NCBI GenBank assembly: GCA_016946835.1
Contig: JACVTC010000004.1
Coordinates: 1,972,501-2,036,500, forward strand
From: Neocallimastix lanati (nom. inval.)
Taxonomy: Eukaryota; Neocallimastigomycota; Neocallimastigomycetes; Neocallimastigales; Neocallimastigaceae
DNA: 64,000 nt
Reading direction: 5' to 3'
Below are positions 40,225-51,737 of this stretch, one piece after another; within the stretch, counting starts at the first letter, position 1, and each line of letters begins with the position of its first letter. The notes beneath the pieces are model-generated. The model saw only the letters and a program-made list of their open reading frames with translations, ran no database searches and had not been told where the DNA came from. A program made the position numbers and the translations under genes.

Positions 40225-40257
40225 GGGAGTCATCCTTCTCCCAATTATTGGTTTAAA
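40225..40257 (-). promoter_or_regulatory. -1 ribosomal frameshift signal, element D
   Basis: On the minus strand, TTTAAAC (40251-40257) is read T TTA AAC in the gag frame. An 8-nt spacer holding the gag stop follows, then the hairpin GGGAG-AAGGATGA-CTCCC (40225-40242). Slipping back one base enters the pol frame exactly. Confidence 0.88.
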
Positions 40258-41390
40258 TGGCTAGTACTACTTGATGCTTTTTCTTTCATTTCTGCAAGTT
40301 GTTTAAAGGAATAGGGGCAATCCGTAAATTTGTGTCCCTGTTGTGAGCAACGGAAACAGATAAGTCGTTTATTTAAATTATTACCAAAATTGGAAGTATT
40401 AACCTCCTTAATTTGATTATTATTTTTGTTATCACCATTTAAGTTAGTGATCGACATGAGATTATTTCCAGGGGTAAAGGCCGCAATATTTCGTTTGTTA
40501 TTACCGTAAGATTGATTATTATTTTCCATATAGTTTCTATAGTTATTAAAATTTTGACTGTTATATTTTGAATTAGTATTATTATTAATTCCATTTACAT
40601 TATTATAAGTATTTCCATTGAGGTTTTTATTATTATAATAATTATTATAGTTATTATAATATTGACTATTATTATTATTATCTTTATATCCATAAGTGTT
40701 ATAATTATTATAATTAGGATTAAAATATCTCTGGATGCCACGACGACGGGATTGTCCTACTAAAAATCCTTGATAGAATGGGTGATTTATAATCGATAAA
40801 CCTCTGTTATTCTGAGCTATCATCAAATTATTACTATGATAATTATTTTCATTGAATGAAACTGTATTCATCTCTCTCTCTGTTTCTTCTGCAACCTCAG
40901 CTACCTTGTAAGCTTCGCTTAATGTTTCTCATTCAGCCTCCAATACTCTTGAGCAAGGATACATTCGAGTTTTTATTGCATTTATGTAGTCTTTTACGGA
41001 GACAAATTGTTGACGGTCTCTGCTTAGCCTGTGATATAATCTTTTATGTCTATAATTAAATTTTTTTATTGTTTCATTGTTACTAATTTTTAAATCCTTT
41101 AGAATAGAACATTTATCATTTTCAGTGATGTTTAAGTATTCTTCGATGCACGATTGAATTTGCTTAAGGGAAGGATATTTCACTTCATTTCCCTTTTTCA
41201 CTTTAAGAGAATTCAAATCTCCATGTACATCTTCATCTGTGGCTTCTAATACCCAGATGAAAATCTTTCTTGGTTCGATGATATCATATAATTCAAGGGT
41301 TTTAGCTAGGTCGCTAATCCAAGTATCAACGTCTTTGTCATAATCGTTCAAGCGAGGTAGAACCCTTTGTAACTTTTCGGCATCAATCAT
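40245..41390 (-). pseudogene. Gag of Ty3 element D, with one in-frame stop
   Basis: The frame starts at 41390 and continues past a TGA (40929-40931) in the same frame to 40245. The N-terminal half has the acidic/basic helical Gag region (FNYRHKRLYHRLSRDRQQF). The C-terminal half is Asn/Tyr-rich and ends with a complete zinc knuckle, CFRCSQQGHKFTDC. The stop separates capsid from nucleocapsid, so this copy cannot make full Gag without readthrough. Organisation and length match the gag of G and E. Confidence 0.85.
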
Positions 41391-41727
41391 TTTTTTTTTA
41401 TAATTAATGTTAATGTAAATTGTTAAATGTAGAATTAAGAATAGGTAGAATATTTGTAATTAAATTTTTATATTATTGATATATTATATAATATGATTAA
41501 TAAAGTATTTTATTTGTAAAAAAAAATTTTAAAAAAAAGAAAATAAAGAAAAATAAAATAAGATAAAATAAGATAAAAAAAAATCTAATTTTTTTTTTGA
41601 AAGGTTTGTTTTATTAGAAAGAAATTAAATCAATATTATTCAAACTATTATTTAATTATTATTATTTTCTTTTCATTGTTTTCATATTATTTTATTTTGC
41701 TCGCCCGGATTCTCCACCAAAAATTTA
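41391..41727 (-). other. Leader and primer-binding site of element D
   Basis: On the minus strand TGGTGGAGAATCCGGGCG (41702-41719) follows the LTR end TATCA after a short spacer. Its complement ends in ..CTCCACCA, as expected for a tRNA 3' end with CCA. TTTGCTCG (41696-41703) can pair with CGAGCAAA (41776-41783) across the LTR junction. The rest is A-rich leader without a coding frame. Confidence 0.65.
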
Positions 41728-42325
41728 TGATACAATATAAGTAATAAAGTATCAGATTTCTATTTATAACGAGGTCGAGCAAATAGGGAATTTGTAAAAT
41801 AATATATTCCAACTCAAAGATAATAAATAATAATTTACACAAATAATAAAATTTATTTATTTCTTTTTAAATCTTGTTTTTATTTATTTATTTATTTTAC
41901 ATAAATTATTACAATTATATTTATATTCCTCTGAATATAATGATTTTTATCTATCTCTAATAATTCAATTTATATTAATATCTTAATAATAATTTTACTT
42001 ATAATTGTAGGATTCAACTCTTATCCTTTAACTATAAGTAATTACTTAATTATTTAAACTAAACTATAAGTTCTCTAAAACTATTATTTTACTCAATTAG
42101 AATTTTTAAAACAACAAGAAAAACTCTCTCTTTAACTTTTATTTCATTCTCTTCTTTTAAATTTATTAATTAATTTTATCTTGAATATTATTGGCTGTCT
42201 AATTAATTTTTAATCTATTTATATAATGATTTAGTATATTATATATTGTAATTATTTTTCACTATATTATTATAGGATTTTCTCTTTTGTTAATTTTCTT
42301 GCGTATTTCTAGCTGTATTGTATCA
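41728..42325 (-). repeat. 5' LTR of element D (598 bp)
   Basis: Its ends are TGATACAAT and ATTGTATCA, a 9-bp terminal inverted repeat, next to the primer-binding site. The outer flank is AATTC, interrupted by solo LTR A2. Confidence 0.75.
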
Positions 42326-42328
42326 AAT

Positions 42329-43327
42329 TGTAATAATTTAATTAAAAAATTATAATTAAATTATTAATCATTAATATTAGCTCTAACTGCTAATATTAAA
42401 GGTTTAGAAAAGAATCATACTTACCTATGGTTCTTTCTAATTATCGAGTTTATTATAACGAATTATAATAGACGAAACACTAAAATTGATAAGGAAAAGT
42501 TTTAATTATAAAATTTGTTTTATTAAAATAATTTGTTTTATTATTTATTAAAAATTTTAAATGTTAAAACTTATTGTTATTATTATTATATTATAATTGT
42601 TATAATAATAACTCTTGATTTCTCAAAGAGAACTCAAGAGCCTTATTTATACTTTTTTGTCAAAATAAGGTTAAAATCAAAAGGGGTTCTAATCTTAACA
42701 AATCTCTTATCTAGGAAAAGACTAGAAGAAAAACCTAGATAAGTTTTTTGATCGATATTCTATCCATATCGATCATTGCGTTAATTAAGTAAAACCGATT
42801 ACTTTTAAGAAGTAATTGGAAAAACCTTAATTAACCGATTACTTAATCTAATATAATGATCGAAAATAAAAGAATAAAATAATGAAAATTATTTCGATCA
42901 TAAAATTTAAAATTTAATCTATTTAGTTCTATTTTATAGAACTTTACATAAAAAATATAAAACAATACATTAATAATAAAATACATGATTAATACAATAC
43001 AGAATACATGATAGAATACAGAATACATGATAAAATACAGAATAGTGTTTTAGTTTATGATTTAATAAGTGAGAGAAAACTAAAACTAATAAATTTAATA
43101 ATTAAGTGAATAATTAAATAAATTTAATATTATTTTAAATGTATAAAAATTATTTGATTCAATAAATTTTTAATATTAAACTAAATAAAATTTTAATATA
43201 TAATTAAATAAATTATTAATTATAATTAATTGTATAAATGAAATATGAGTTAAATAAAAGTTATATTAATTATAACCTAACTAAGAAAATATAATTATTT
43301 TGTTAAAAATAATTATAGATTCTTACA
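42329..43327 (-). repeat. Solo LTR A2 (999 bp)
   Basis: It runs TGTAATAATT..GATTCTTACA, flanked by the 5-bp duplication CAAAT (42324-42328 and 43328-43332). It is the same family and orientation as A1, with the CTCTTGATTTCTC hairpin at 42612-42640 and the CTTATCTAGG stem-loop at 42706-42743. It inserted across the outer end of D's LTR. Confidence 0.9.
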
Positions 43328-43334
43328 CAAATTC

Positions 43335-44372
43335 TGATAAATAACAAAATTATTAAATTAAAATAAATAATAAAAAACAAATTCTTGTCTAACTTAACCC
43401 AAAAATTAATCCATTCTAAAAAAAATTAAATCAATATTTAAGAAAAATTAATTAAATAAAAATAATTAAAATAAAATAATAATAAATTAATTAATCATTA
43501 ATAATTTTAATTAAAAACTAAAATAAATTAATAAATGATATTTTTCTAAAACTCCAAATAAACAAAATAATAAACAAATTTAATAAATTATAAATAACAA
43601 ATAAACAAACTTATATAAACATCGCAAAATTAAAATTAAATAGTTAAATAATTTTTTAAGTTACTTTTATTTAAAATAATGATTATTTTATTTATTTTAT
43701 AACTCAACTTTTATAAACAAATTGTAATTAAAATAACATTTTAAAACTCATCTTTATCAACATTTTAATTGTAAATATTATTTAATTTAATAATAAATTA
43801 TTCTTTATTTCTCTTTTATTAATTTTATTATTTTTAATGTAAATAGTTTAAAATCAAAGAAAAATATAAAAACATGTAAATATTTCTTATAAATTATTCT
43901 TTATTATTAATTAGTTAATAAATTATTATAAATATTTTATTAGTTTTAATAATCAAAAAGTATGATTATTAATTATTTAATAAATTATTATAGATATTTT
44001 ATTAGTTTTTAATAATCAATTTTTTATGATTATTAATTATTTTGATAAATTATTATATATTTTATTAGTTATTAATAATCAATTTTATTATTAAAATTTA
44101 AAATAAATTAGTATAAATAATAAATATTTCATTTTATTATTTTATTAGTTTTTAACAATTATTTTATTAATTTAAACAAAATTAATTATTAAATAAATAA
44201 AGATTAATATTAAAATAAAAATAAATTTTTTTTAATAAAACATTTTTGTGTTTAATAATAAAACATATTTATTTTTTTTAAATTTCTTAAATCAATTTTA
44301 TTCAGTATTTATCCTTTTATTCACTTCTACAAAATTTAATTTTTGTAGATTAAGAATATTAGGTATAAATCA
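43335..44372 (+). repeat. 5' LTR of element J (about 1,038 bp)
   Basis: It begins TGATAAATAAC after the flank AATTC and ends TATAAATCA. The primer site that should follow is displaced to 53928 by insertion H. Its first ~430 bp match the LTR remnant at 14640-15092 in opposite orientation. The interior is AT-rich with no coding frame. Confidence 0.65.
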
Positions 44373-44376
44373 ATTC

Positions 44377-44850
44377 TGTAAGAAATATAGATAAATTTAT
44401 TATAAAATTTATCTATCTTTCTTATTTAATACATTAATTTAATACATTAAATTATTGTATTTATTTTAACCAATAATATTTATTTATTAATTTATATATA
44501 TTTGATTCTCTTGAGTTCTCTTCGAGAAATCAAGAGTTATTATTTTAGAATTTTTATAATAAATAATAATTCAAATAAAATAATTAATTAATAAACCAAA
44601 ACCTTTTAAATAAAACATATTTTATAAATATTTGTGTCTTTTATTCCTTTTGTGTTATTGTTTATTATAAACTTTCTATAATAAACTCTATCTTATATTT
44701 AAGTTAAGTATAATTATTTATTTATATTATTTTATATTTATTTAATTATATTTAATTTTATTTTCTCAAATTAATGTTAATTAGTAATAATTAATGTTAA
44801 TTTGTAGTTAAGAAATTATTTATAATTAATTTTATAAGTAATTTCTTACA
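44377..44850 (+). repeat. 5' LTR of element H
   Basis: It runs TGTAAGAAAT..AATTTCTTACA (10-bp inverted ends with one mismatch). A palindrome, TTGATTCTC..GAGAAATCAA, lies at 44502-44533. Confidence 0.88.
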
Positions 44851-45374
44851 ATAATAACTCTTCTTTTTAGGAAGAAAATATTTTATAAATAATTTAATAT
44901 GAATATAACAAAAAATAATAATTATAATTATAATGGAATAATTAAATTAAATAAATTCATTTTTATATTATTTACGAATTTTTTTCTTTCTCTCAATTTA
45001 AATTTATAAATTTTTTTTTGTTTATTTTTTATTTTTCTTTTCATTGTTTATGTTTGTTTATGTCATATATATATTATTTATTTTGTTTAATTTATTATTA
45101 CATTTACTAACAATTCTTTATTATTATATATATTAAACATTATAACTTTATAATAATATGACAACACTTATTCTGTTTACTTTGCCTATTTACTTTTAAA
45201 AATAAGTCTTTATAAATTTCATAAAAATTAACAATATTAAATACTAACTATTTTACTTTATTTTATTTTATATAACATATTTATCTATTATAATATTATA
45301 TTTATATTATATTTTAATATTATATAATTGTTTTTATATATAACATTATATACATTATATATATATATTTTTCT

Positions 45375-45421
<47 letters not shown>

Positions 45422-45698
45422 AAATAAAATAAAACAAAAATAAAAACAAAAAACAAAAACAAAACAAAAAACAAAAACAAAAACAAAAACAAAATAACAA
45501 AATAAAACAAAACAAAGCAACAAAACAGGAAACAAAACAGGAAACAAAACAGGAAACAAAACAAAACAAACAAATAAACAAACAAAAAACAAATAATAAA
45601 TAAAATAAATTAATAATTTAAAAGATAAGTTGTTCAGTTTTCTTTTCTTTAAAATAAATAAAAATAAAAAATAAATAAATTAAATAATAATAATAATT
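44851..45698. other. Internal region of H, left part, with low-complexity tract
   Basis: No coding frame. It holds ~40 A's in a row (45380-45419), then an (AAAAC/AAAC)n tract to ~45600, then an (AAT) run into which copia inserted. Confidence 0.7.
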
Positions 45699-46017
45699 GT
45701 TAACTGCACTCATAATTTAACTATATATTTAATTTATTTATTTATAGTATTTATTTATATTTATGTGTATTTATTTATTTATATTTAATGATTACTTAAA
45801 TGTATTATGATCTATCGTCTTGTATAAATCTATGTTAATTATCTTTTAATATTTATTTAATTAATTTTTAATTTATTTTATGTTATGGAAAACGCATGTT
45901 GTAACATGTGACTTTATTACTTATTTAAAGCTGAAAGATAGATCATACACTTATTTCCCTTGTATACCATATTCCATAAGGAATATTATTATAGATCTAA
46001 ATTTAATAAAGCTAACA
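45699..46017 (+). repeat. 5' LTR of copia element
   Basis: It runs TGTTAACTGC..AAAGCTAACA (TGTTA/TAACA inverted ends). The following GATTAAGAGTCTCAGTTGAC is the likely primer-site region, although it does not match the usual initiator-Met half-tRNA site. Confidence 0.93.
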
Positions 46018-46092
46018 GATTAAGAGTCTCAGTTGACTCATATTATTTATTATTAAAAGTACTTAATTAATTCGCTTCACCGCTCCGAAATC

Positions 46093-49000
46093 ATGCAAGA
46101 CTTTAACTTAGCTAAAGACCAACGCCTCCATGGAAAATCCAACTTTAATGAGTGGAAATTCCTTATTGACAATGCCGCTAAACGTCAAGGTATTAAGGAA
46201 TTCATGGAAGTCGACGTCGTTGGAAAACTTAATGATGTAGGTTTTGATTACAACCCCAATGTCAACGATGTTATCAACAAGGTAATTACTAAATTAATTA
46301 CCAAAATGTTGCCGCAAGCTCCTGCCGCACCTATTCGAAACAATAATGCTGAGGTTAATCGAAACAATGACGTTGATATCAATACTCAGCTAACTAACTT
46401 TTTTGGTAATCCTCTTAATCATATCAGATTAGTTGAGGAAGCAGAAAGGATCGATGCTGACATGATACTCATGATCAGTAAGAATGTTGATGATTCTGTC
46501 TTAAGAGAAATCAGCAGACTTAATAATGGTTTCCGTATAATGGAAAGACTCAAATCAAAATATGGAAATTCAAATGCTGATATGGAATACTGGCTTAAAA
46601 GGTTAAGAAGTATTAAAGCCAGAGATAGAAATCAAATCATCGAAAAGCTAGAACTTATGAAAGAAACTTTCGATGATATGGAAGAACAACATGTGGAGAT
46701 CACTGATAAGGAAAAATTAAAATATCTCTATAACGTACTACCGGATGATTATAAAAATATCATTCAAATTAATTTGAATAGTGACCCTAATGTATATATT
46801 AATAATCTCAAAAGTTTTATTTATGCAAAATCTTACCTAGAAAATTGGGAAGATAACAAAACCATTGAAAAAGATGATCCAATGGATCTAGATTTTATCA
46901 GTAGAGGAAGAAGAACTAGTAATTCCTCAAAGAAAAATGAACACAACAACCATAATAACAAAAGCTCTAACTCTAAGAAAAGAGGAAAGCAAAATGGTAA
47001 CCAATATAACAATAATAATAAAGATAATAGTAACAAAGACAATAATAATAAATCATATCGTCACATTTGTGAAGTTAAAGGACACTCTACCAGAAACTGC
47101 ATATATAATATGAAGACGAAGTCAAATCATAATAAAGGGAGGCAAGAAAAGCTTCAAGTAAAGACCACATTAAATGATCATCCAAAGAAGTCTTTACATT
47201 TAATAAGTAAAATTTCTGATCCAGACAGTGCCAGTAGTTATGACGATAATTTTGATTTTGAAGACGCAAGGGCACTGATAGAAAAACAAGAAGAAATAAA
47301 CATTAACAATAAGGTTAAATTTTCTGGATTAATTGAATACGTGAATGATAGTTCTATTATTCCAAAGGAGATAACAATTCCTAATAAAAAAGAGGAATTA
47401 TATGTAAACAACATCAATTATTATGAAGAAAATGATAAGACTAGTGAATGGTTATATGATACTGGTGCTGGAGAACATATAACTAATGATTTTAATTTGC
47501 TAAATAATTTTATTCACTGCAAAATAAAGTTAAGATGTGCCAATGGGACAATGTGTAGCTTCGAAGGATATGGTACTTACGAATGTTACATTAATGGAAT
47601 ATATTTACGACTAGACAAGGTATTATATTCAAAATCTGCAACTAAAAATCTTATTAGTGGAATAGAACTGGCCAAAATAGGATATAGAGTCATTATTGAC
47701 ACTGATGATTATACACGTGGTAGATTTAACTTATGGGGTCCAAATAATGTATATATAGGAACTTATTATTCTACAAATGATAATCAATTCTTAGTAAATA
47801 CTTACAAGATTAATAAAAACTTTGAAGAAAAGGATAAAAATATTATGGCTTTAAACGAAGTTGATGAAAAAAGCCTTGAAATTTGGCATAGAAGACTAGG
47901 TCATTATTACCTAGAAAACATAAACAAATATCTAAGTTTACACCAAATAAAAACTCCTAAATGCATAGAATGTAAAGTAGCTAAAATGTCAAGAAAATCA
48001 CACGGAGGAAAAATACCGAAAGCTACGAAAATATTAGAAATAATACATTCAGACATTTCAGGTCCATACAATTCATCTATCAATAATAAAAAATACTTTA
48101 TTACATTCATGGATGAATTCTCAAGAAAAGTATGGATATATACTTTAAAATCTAAAGCCGAAGCTCCCGAATTAATTGTGGAATTCTTCAAGTACTTAAA
48201 TAACCAATTTGAAGAATATAATATTAAAATATTTAAATCAGATGGAGGAAAGGAATTTAAAAATAAAACAGTTAATAAATACTGTAAAGAAAATGGAATA
48301 GAAAAAACCTATTCTCCCCCAGGTTGTCCTGAAGTTAATGGAAAAGCTGAAAGAATAAACAGAACTCTTAGAAATTCAGCTAAAACTCTTCTATATTGGG
48401 CAGAATTATCAGAAAACTTTTGGAATTTCGCCATAAAACAGGCATGCTACATATATAACTTAATTCCCCATTCAGGAAATAAATTTTTAATACCCAATGA
48501 AGTATTTTACAACAAAAAGGTAGAGTTAAAACATTTAAAAACTTTTGGTTGTGTGTGTTATTACAGGGATGATACACAACACAAATCAAAAATTTTACCA
48601 AATGCTAAGAAGGGCGTATTCTTGGGATTTGATGATAAAAAATATTCATATATTATCATGGATATTGAAAATAATAAAATACATTATACTAACGATGTAG
48701 AATTCGTTGAAGAAGAGCCTAGTAAACACAAATACGAAACAAGCAATTATAAAGACTCTTACTTCTCATTTATGAAAGATAACAATAGAAAAGATATGAA
48801 TCCAGAAGATAATATTATAAATGAAGATAATAATATAAATGAAGATAATAATATGAACAATGAAAATAATTTTAATGGAAGAAACATCTTAAATGAAGAA
48901 AACAGTTTAAATGAAAATATTAATAATGAAAGGACTACTAATACAGAACATAAAAGTAATTACATTAAAAATAAGCATGTCAATAATATATCGTTAAATG

Positions 49001-51717
49001 AAGAAAATCAAGAATTTGATAATAAAGATATAAACCAGAAAAATAACCATAATTTAAATAAAGATGTTGAAATTAATTCTAAAATTAATCCTGAAATTAA
49101 AAATAAAAATAATTGTGAATTTAAATTGAAATTCAATTTCAACAATGTTGACAAAAATAATTCTGAAAATAGTTATTTGAATGAGATAAATAGAAATTTA
49201 GAAATAATAAATAAAAATTATAATAAAAAGTTTAGAAATAATACTAAGAATACCAATTTTAATTCTAACATTATTGAAAAATATAAACCAGAAGATCCTG
49301 CTTACGCCGCCTCAACTTCCAGCAGGAACAAAGGAAAAGAAAAAATAACCGAATTTGAAAATTTTGATAAAAATAAAATATTTTTAAATAATGAAAAATC
49401 AAGCCAAAATTTACAGAATTTTACAATAAATAATAATAATATGAAAAAAAATTTTAATAATAAAAATTTTTCAAAAAATGATGAAAAAATTCAAGAAAAT
49501 CTATTGGCCGAAGCAAAATCACATTCATATCATATCAAAAAATTTTCAAATAATTCAATAATTTCAAATAACACTAATGAATCACATATTACATATGACA
49601 ACAATAATGATTCACATAAATCTATTAATAATTCAAATAAATCAATGAATATCAAAAATTTTCCAAAAAATGATCAAAATTTTATTAATAAAAATTTTTT
49701 ATCGAAAAATAATAAATTAATTCAACAAAATTCAAAATCCAGCGACTCTATGAAGAAAAACTATAATTTCTCCACTCCTACAATAGATATCAATAATATT
49801 CCTTCAGATAATAAAAATACGGTAATGGAAAATCTTAAAAATATAACTCTTCCATATAATATTAATCAGAATTTACCTTTAATAACCGATTCTTCAACCA
49901 ACCAAATTTCTCAAAAAACAGACGAAATTTCACCTACTAATAATAACGAAATAAATAATAAATTTAACAACAATAATATAGTAAACAAAGAAAATTATGC
50001 CCACAAATCTCTTATAGATGCATCAAGTGTTATTGATTTTAATAAAGATGAAATTATGGATGACATTGTAGCCAATACAGAATATGGCAATATCCATAAA
50101 AGACCACTTAGTCCAAAATATAAAGAGACTGCACCTACTAATATTAGTTCTCGTAGAAAACTAGACCAAATCAACGACATTATTATTGCTTCTATATTTT
50201 GTCACATTCCTAATACGTATGAAGAAGCAATAAACAGTGAAGACAAAAATAACTGGATTGAGGCTATTAATGATGAACTTAATAACCTTTATTCTAATAA
50301 TATTATGACTTTTGTTAAAAATGTACCTAAAAACAAGAACATCATTACCACAAAATGGGTTTTCAACACTAAACGTGATTCAAATAATAATATTTATAAA
50401 TATAAAGCTCGTTTAGTTGCTCGTGGATTTAAACAAAAATGGGGAATCGATTATGAATTAACTTATTCTCCTACTCTAAACATTGATGGTCTTAAATTAA
50501 TATTCGCTATTTCTGCTGCTCTTAAGTGGAATATTTTCCAGCTAGATATAAAGGCCGCTTACCTTAATGCTCCGCTTGATAAAGATATTTATACTACTAT
50601 TCCTAAAGGCGATACGCGCTTTGGGCGGGGATATTGGAAGCTCAACAAAGCTTTGTATGGCCTTAAGCAATCTGGTAGACAATGGTATAATACCATTAGA
50701 AAATTCCTAATAAAAAATGAGTTCATTCAAATTAAATCCGAACAATGTATTTTCAAATTTACAAAAAATAATATAACAAAATGCATTATCGGCTTATACG
50801 TGGACGACATGGTCATCGCTGGAGAAAACGAATACATTAAACAAATAATAAATAAAATAAAATCAAAATTTAAAATATCTAAATGTGATCCAATTGAATA
50901 CATATTAGGAATTGAAGTAAAGAAAGAAAATAATTCATATATTATTTCACAGAAAAATTTTATAAATAATATGTTATATAAATTTAATATTGATAATACA
51001 AAGAAAAGAAAAACACCATGTACTGGTGATAATAAAATATCAGAAAACAATAAACCTTTCGATAAAACAATCTACAAAAGCGCAATAGGTTCCTTAATAT
51101 ACCTTTCGAAATGTACTAGACCTGACATAACTTTCGCTGTAAATAAAGCTTCAAGAAAATGTGAAAATCCAACTATATCGGATTGGAACAAAATAATAAA
51201 TATTCTAAAATATATTAATAGTACCAAAGAATTTAAGATAGAATATAATGGAAAGGGGGAGCTTGTTGCATATACCGACTCTGACTTTGCCGGCTGTTTG
51301 GAAGATAGAAAATCTACCTCAGGAGGAATAATACTTATGGGAACAAGTCCGATATGCTGGTTGTCCAAGAAACAAACAAGTGTTGCTACGTCTACTGCTG
51401 AAGCAGAGTACATAAGCACTTCCGAAAATATAAAGAAAATATTATGGATTAGAAATATAATAAAAGAAATTTTAAACAAATGGATAACTGTTAAAATCTA
51501 TACAGATAATCAAGCAAGTAAGAAAATAATGGAGAACGGAGAAATAAATACAAAATTAAAGCATATAAGTGTAAGATATCATTTCAACAGGGACAATATT
51601 GCAAAGAAGAAAGTAAAATTAGAATATATTGATACTGAAAACATGCTAGCGGACATATTAACCAAGGACTCAAATGGACCAAAGATACAAAAATTTACAA
51701 ACAACATTTTTATCTAA
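46093..51717 (+). CDS. Gag-Pol polyprotein of copia element (1,874 aa)
   Basis: Domains in order: Gag (1-330); a zinc knuckle near 323-337 reading Y-R-HIC-EVKG-H-STRN-C, in which the expected first Cys is Arg323 (CGT); protease (WLYDTGAGEHIT, Asp456); integrase with an HHCC finger (WHRRLGH..CIEC, ~597-630) and D,D,E (HSDISGP ~653, KSDGGKEF ~717, NGKAERINR ~755); a ~480-residue Asn-rich linker (~883-1366); RT (KWVFNTKRD, ALYGLKQSGRQWY, YVDD ~1569); RNase H (YTDSDFAGC ~1729, EAEY, YTDNQ ~1804). Protease-integrase-RT-RNase H is the Ty1/copia order. There is no frameshift or stop, so Gag and Pol come from one frame, and how their ratio is set is not visible. The Arg at the knuckle could impair RNA packaging. 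All catalytic residues I checked are present. Confidence 0.95.
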   Translation: MQDFNLAKDQRLHGKSNFNEWKFLIDNAAKRQGIKEFMEVDVVGKLNDVGFDYNPNVNDVINKVITKLITKMLPQAPAAPIRNNNAEVNRNNDVDINTQLTNFFGNPLNHIRLVEEAERIDADMILMISKNVDDSVLREISRLNNGFRIMERLKSKYGNSNADMEYWLKRLRSIKARDRNQIIEKLELMKETFDDMEEQHVEITDKEKLKYLYNVLPDDYKNIIQINLNSDPNVYINNLKSFIYAKSYLENWEDNKTIEKDDPMDLDFISRGRRTSNSSKKNEHNNHNNKSSNSKKRGKQNGNQYNNNNKDNSNKDNNNKSYRHICEVKGHSTRNCIYNMKTKSNHNKGRQEKLQVKTTLNDHPKKSLHLISKISDPDSASSYDDNFDFEDARALIEKQEEININNKVKFSGLIEYVNDSSIIPKEITIPNKKEELYVNNINYYEENDKTSEWLYDTGAGEHITNDFNLLNNFIHCKIKLRCANGTMCSFEGYGTYECYINGIYLRLDKVLYSKSATKNLISGIELAKIGYRVIIDTDDYTRGRFNLWGPNNVYIGTYYSTNDNQFLVNTYKINKNFEEKDKNIMALNEVDEKSLEIWHRRLGHYYLENINKYLSLHQIKTPKCIECKVAKMSRKSHGGKIPKATKILEIIHSDISGPYNSSINNKKYFITFMDEFSRKVWIYTLKSKAEAPELIVEFFKYLNNQFEEYNIKIFKSDGGKEFKNKTVNKYCKENGIEKTYSPPGCPEVNGKAERINRTLRNSAKTLLYWAELSENFWNFAIKQACYIYNLIPHSGNKFLIPNEVFYNKKVELKHLKTFGCVCYYRDDTQHKSKILPNAKKGVFLGFDDKKYSYIIMDIENNKIHYTNDVEFVEEEPSKHKYETSNYKDSYFSFMKDNNRKDMNPEDNIINEDNNINEDNNMNNENNFNGRNILNEENSLNENINNERTTNTEHKSNYIKNKHVNNISLNEENQEFDNKDINQKNNHNLNKDVEINSKINPEIKNKNNCEFKLKFNFNNVDKNNSENSYLNEINRNLEIINKNYNKKFRNNTKNTNFNSNIIEKYKPEDPAYAASTSSRNKGKEKITEFENFDKNKIFLNNEKSSQNLQNFTINNNNMKKNFNNKNFSKNDEKIQENLLAEAKSHSYHIKKFSNNSIISNNTNESHITYDNNNDSHKSINNSNKSMNIKNFPKNDQNFINKNFLSKNNKLIQQNSKSSDSMKKNYNFSTPTIDINNIPSDNKNTVMENLKNITLPYNINQNLPLITDSSTNQISQKTDEISPTNNNEINNKFNNNNIVNKENYAHKSLIDASSVIDFNKDEIMDDIVANTEYGNIHKRPLSPKYKETAPTNISSRRKLDQINDIIIASIFCHIPNTYEEAINSEDKNNWIEAINDELNNLYSNNIMTFVKNVPKNKNIITTKWVFNTKRDSNNNIYKYKARLVARGFKQKWGIDYELTYSPTLNIDGLKLIFAISAALKWNIFQLDIKAAYLNAPLDKDIYTTIPKGDTRFGRGYWKLNKALYGLKQSGRQWYNTIRKFLIKNEFIQIKSEQCIFKFTKNNITKCIIGLYVDDMVIAGENEYIKQIINKIKSKFKISKCDPIEYILGIEVKKENNSYIISQKNFINNMLYKFNIDNTKKRKTPCTGDNKISENNKPFDKTIYKSAIGSLIYLSKCTRPDITFAVNKASRKCENPTISDWNKIINILKYINSTKEFKIEYNGKGELVAYTDSDFAGCLEDRKSTSGGIILMGTSPICWLSKKQTSVATSTAEAEYISTSENIKKILWIRNIIKEILNKWITVKIYTDNQASKKIMENGEINTKLKHISVRYHFNRDNIAKKKVKLEYIDTENMLADILTKDSNGPKIQKFTNNIFI

Positions 51718-51728
51718 AAATATTATTT

Positions 51729-51737
51729 GAGGGGGAG
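51729..51737 (+). promoter_or_regulatory. Polypurine tract of copia element
   Basis: GAGGGGGAG lies immediately before the 3' LTR and is the expected primer for plus-strand DNA synthesis. Confidence 0.9.

Larger units (their letters stand above)
34753..40257 (-). pseudogene. Pol of Ty3 element D, interrupted
   Basis: Entered from gag by the -1 site at 40251-40257. Segments are: protease 40233-38896 with FLDTCASLNIIT (active-site triplet Asp-Thr-Cys, where DTG/DSG is usual); TAA at 38893-38895; RT 38859-37759 (VMPFGLCNAPATFQREMN, YIDD near 38295) and the first RNase H strand (RTDASRDGLGGVLLQ); an RNase H island 37053-36920 (ELEGKAVYHCVQ, YTDHKPLVYIFA) between two solo LTRs; then 36216-34753 with the end of RNase H, the integrase HHCC finger (H..H..CHKCQTC), catalytic D,D,E (GLDLVGP, VTDNGPQF, GEVENRN) and the C-terminal GDLVLV..LDPFFTGP domain. 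The three pieces fit together in frame once LTRs and duplications are discounted, so the catalytic parts were intact before these hits. Confidence 0.88.
34753..42325 (-). mobile_element. Ty3-type retrotransposon D, inactivated
   Basis: On the minus strand, from the right: 5' LTR (41728-42325), primer-binding site (41702-41719), gag, frameshift cassette, then pol through integrase to 34753. Two solo LTRs (36217-36919 and 37054-37758) interrupt RNase H. In-frame stops occur in gag (40929-40931) and pol (38893-38895), and no 3' LTR is seen. Confidence 0.85.

Noticed and set aside
45288-45592. Phe/Cys-rich minus-strand frames
   Set aside because: These are the complement of poly-A and (AAAAC)n low-complexity DNA; no protein features.
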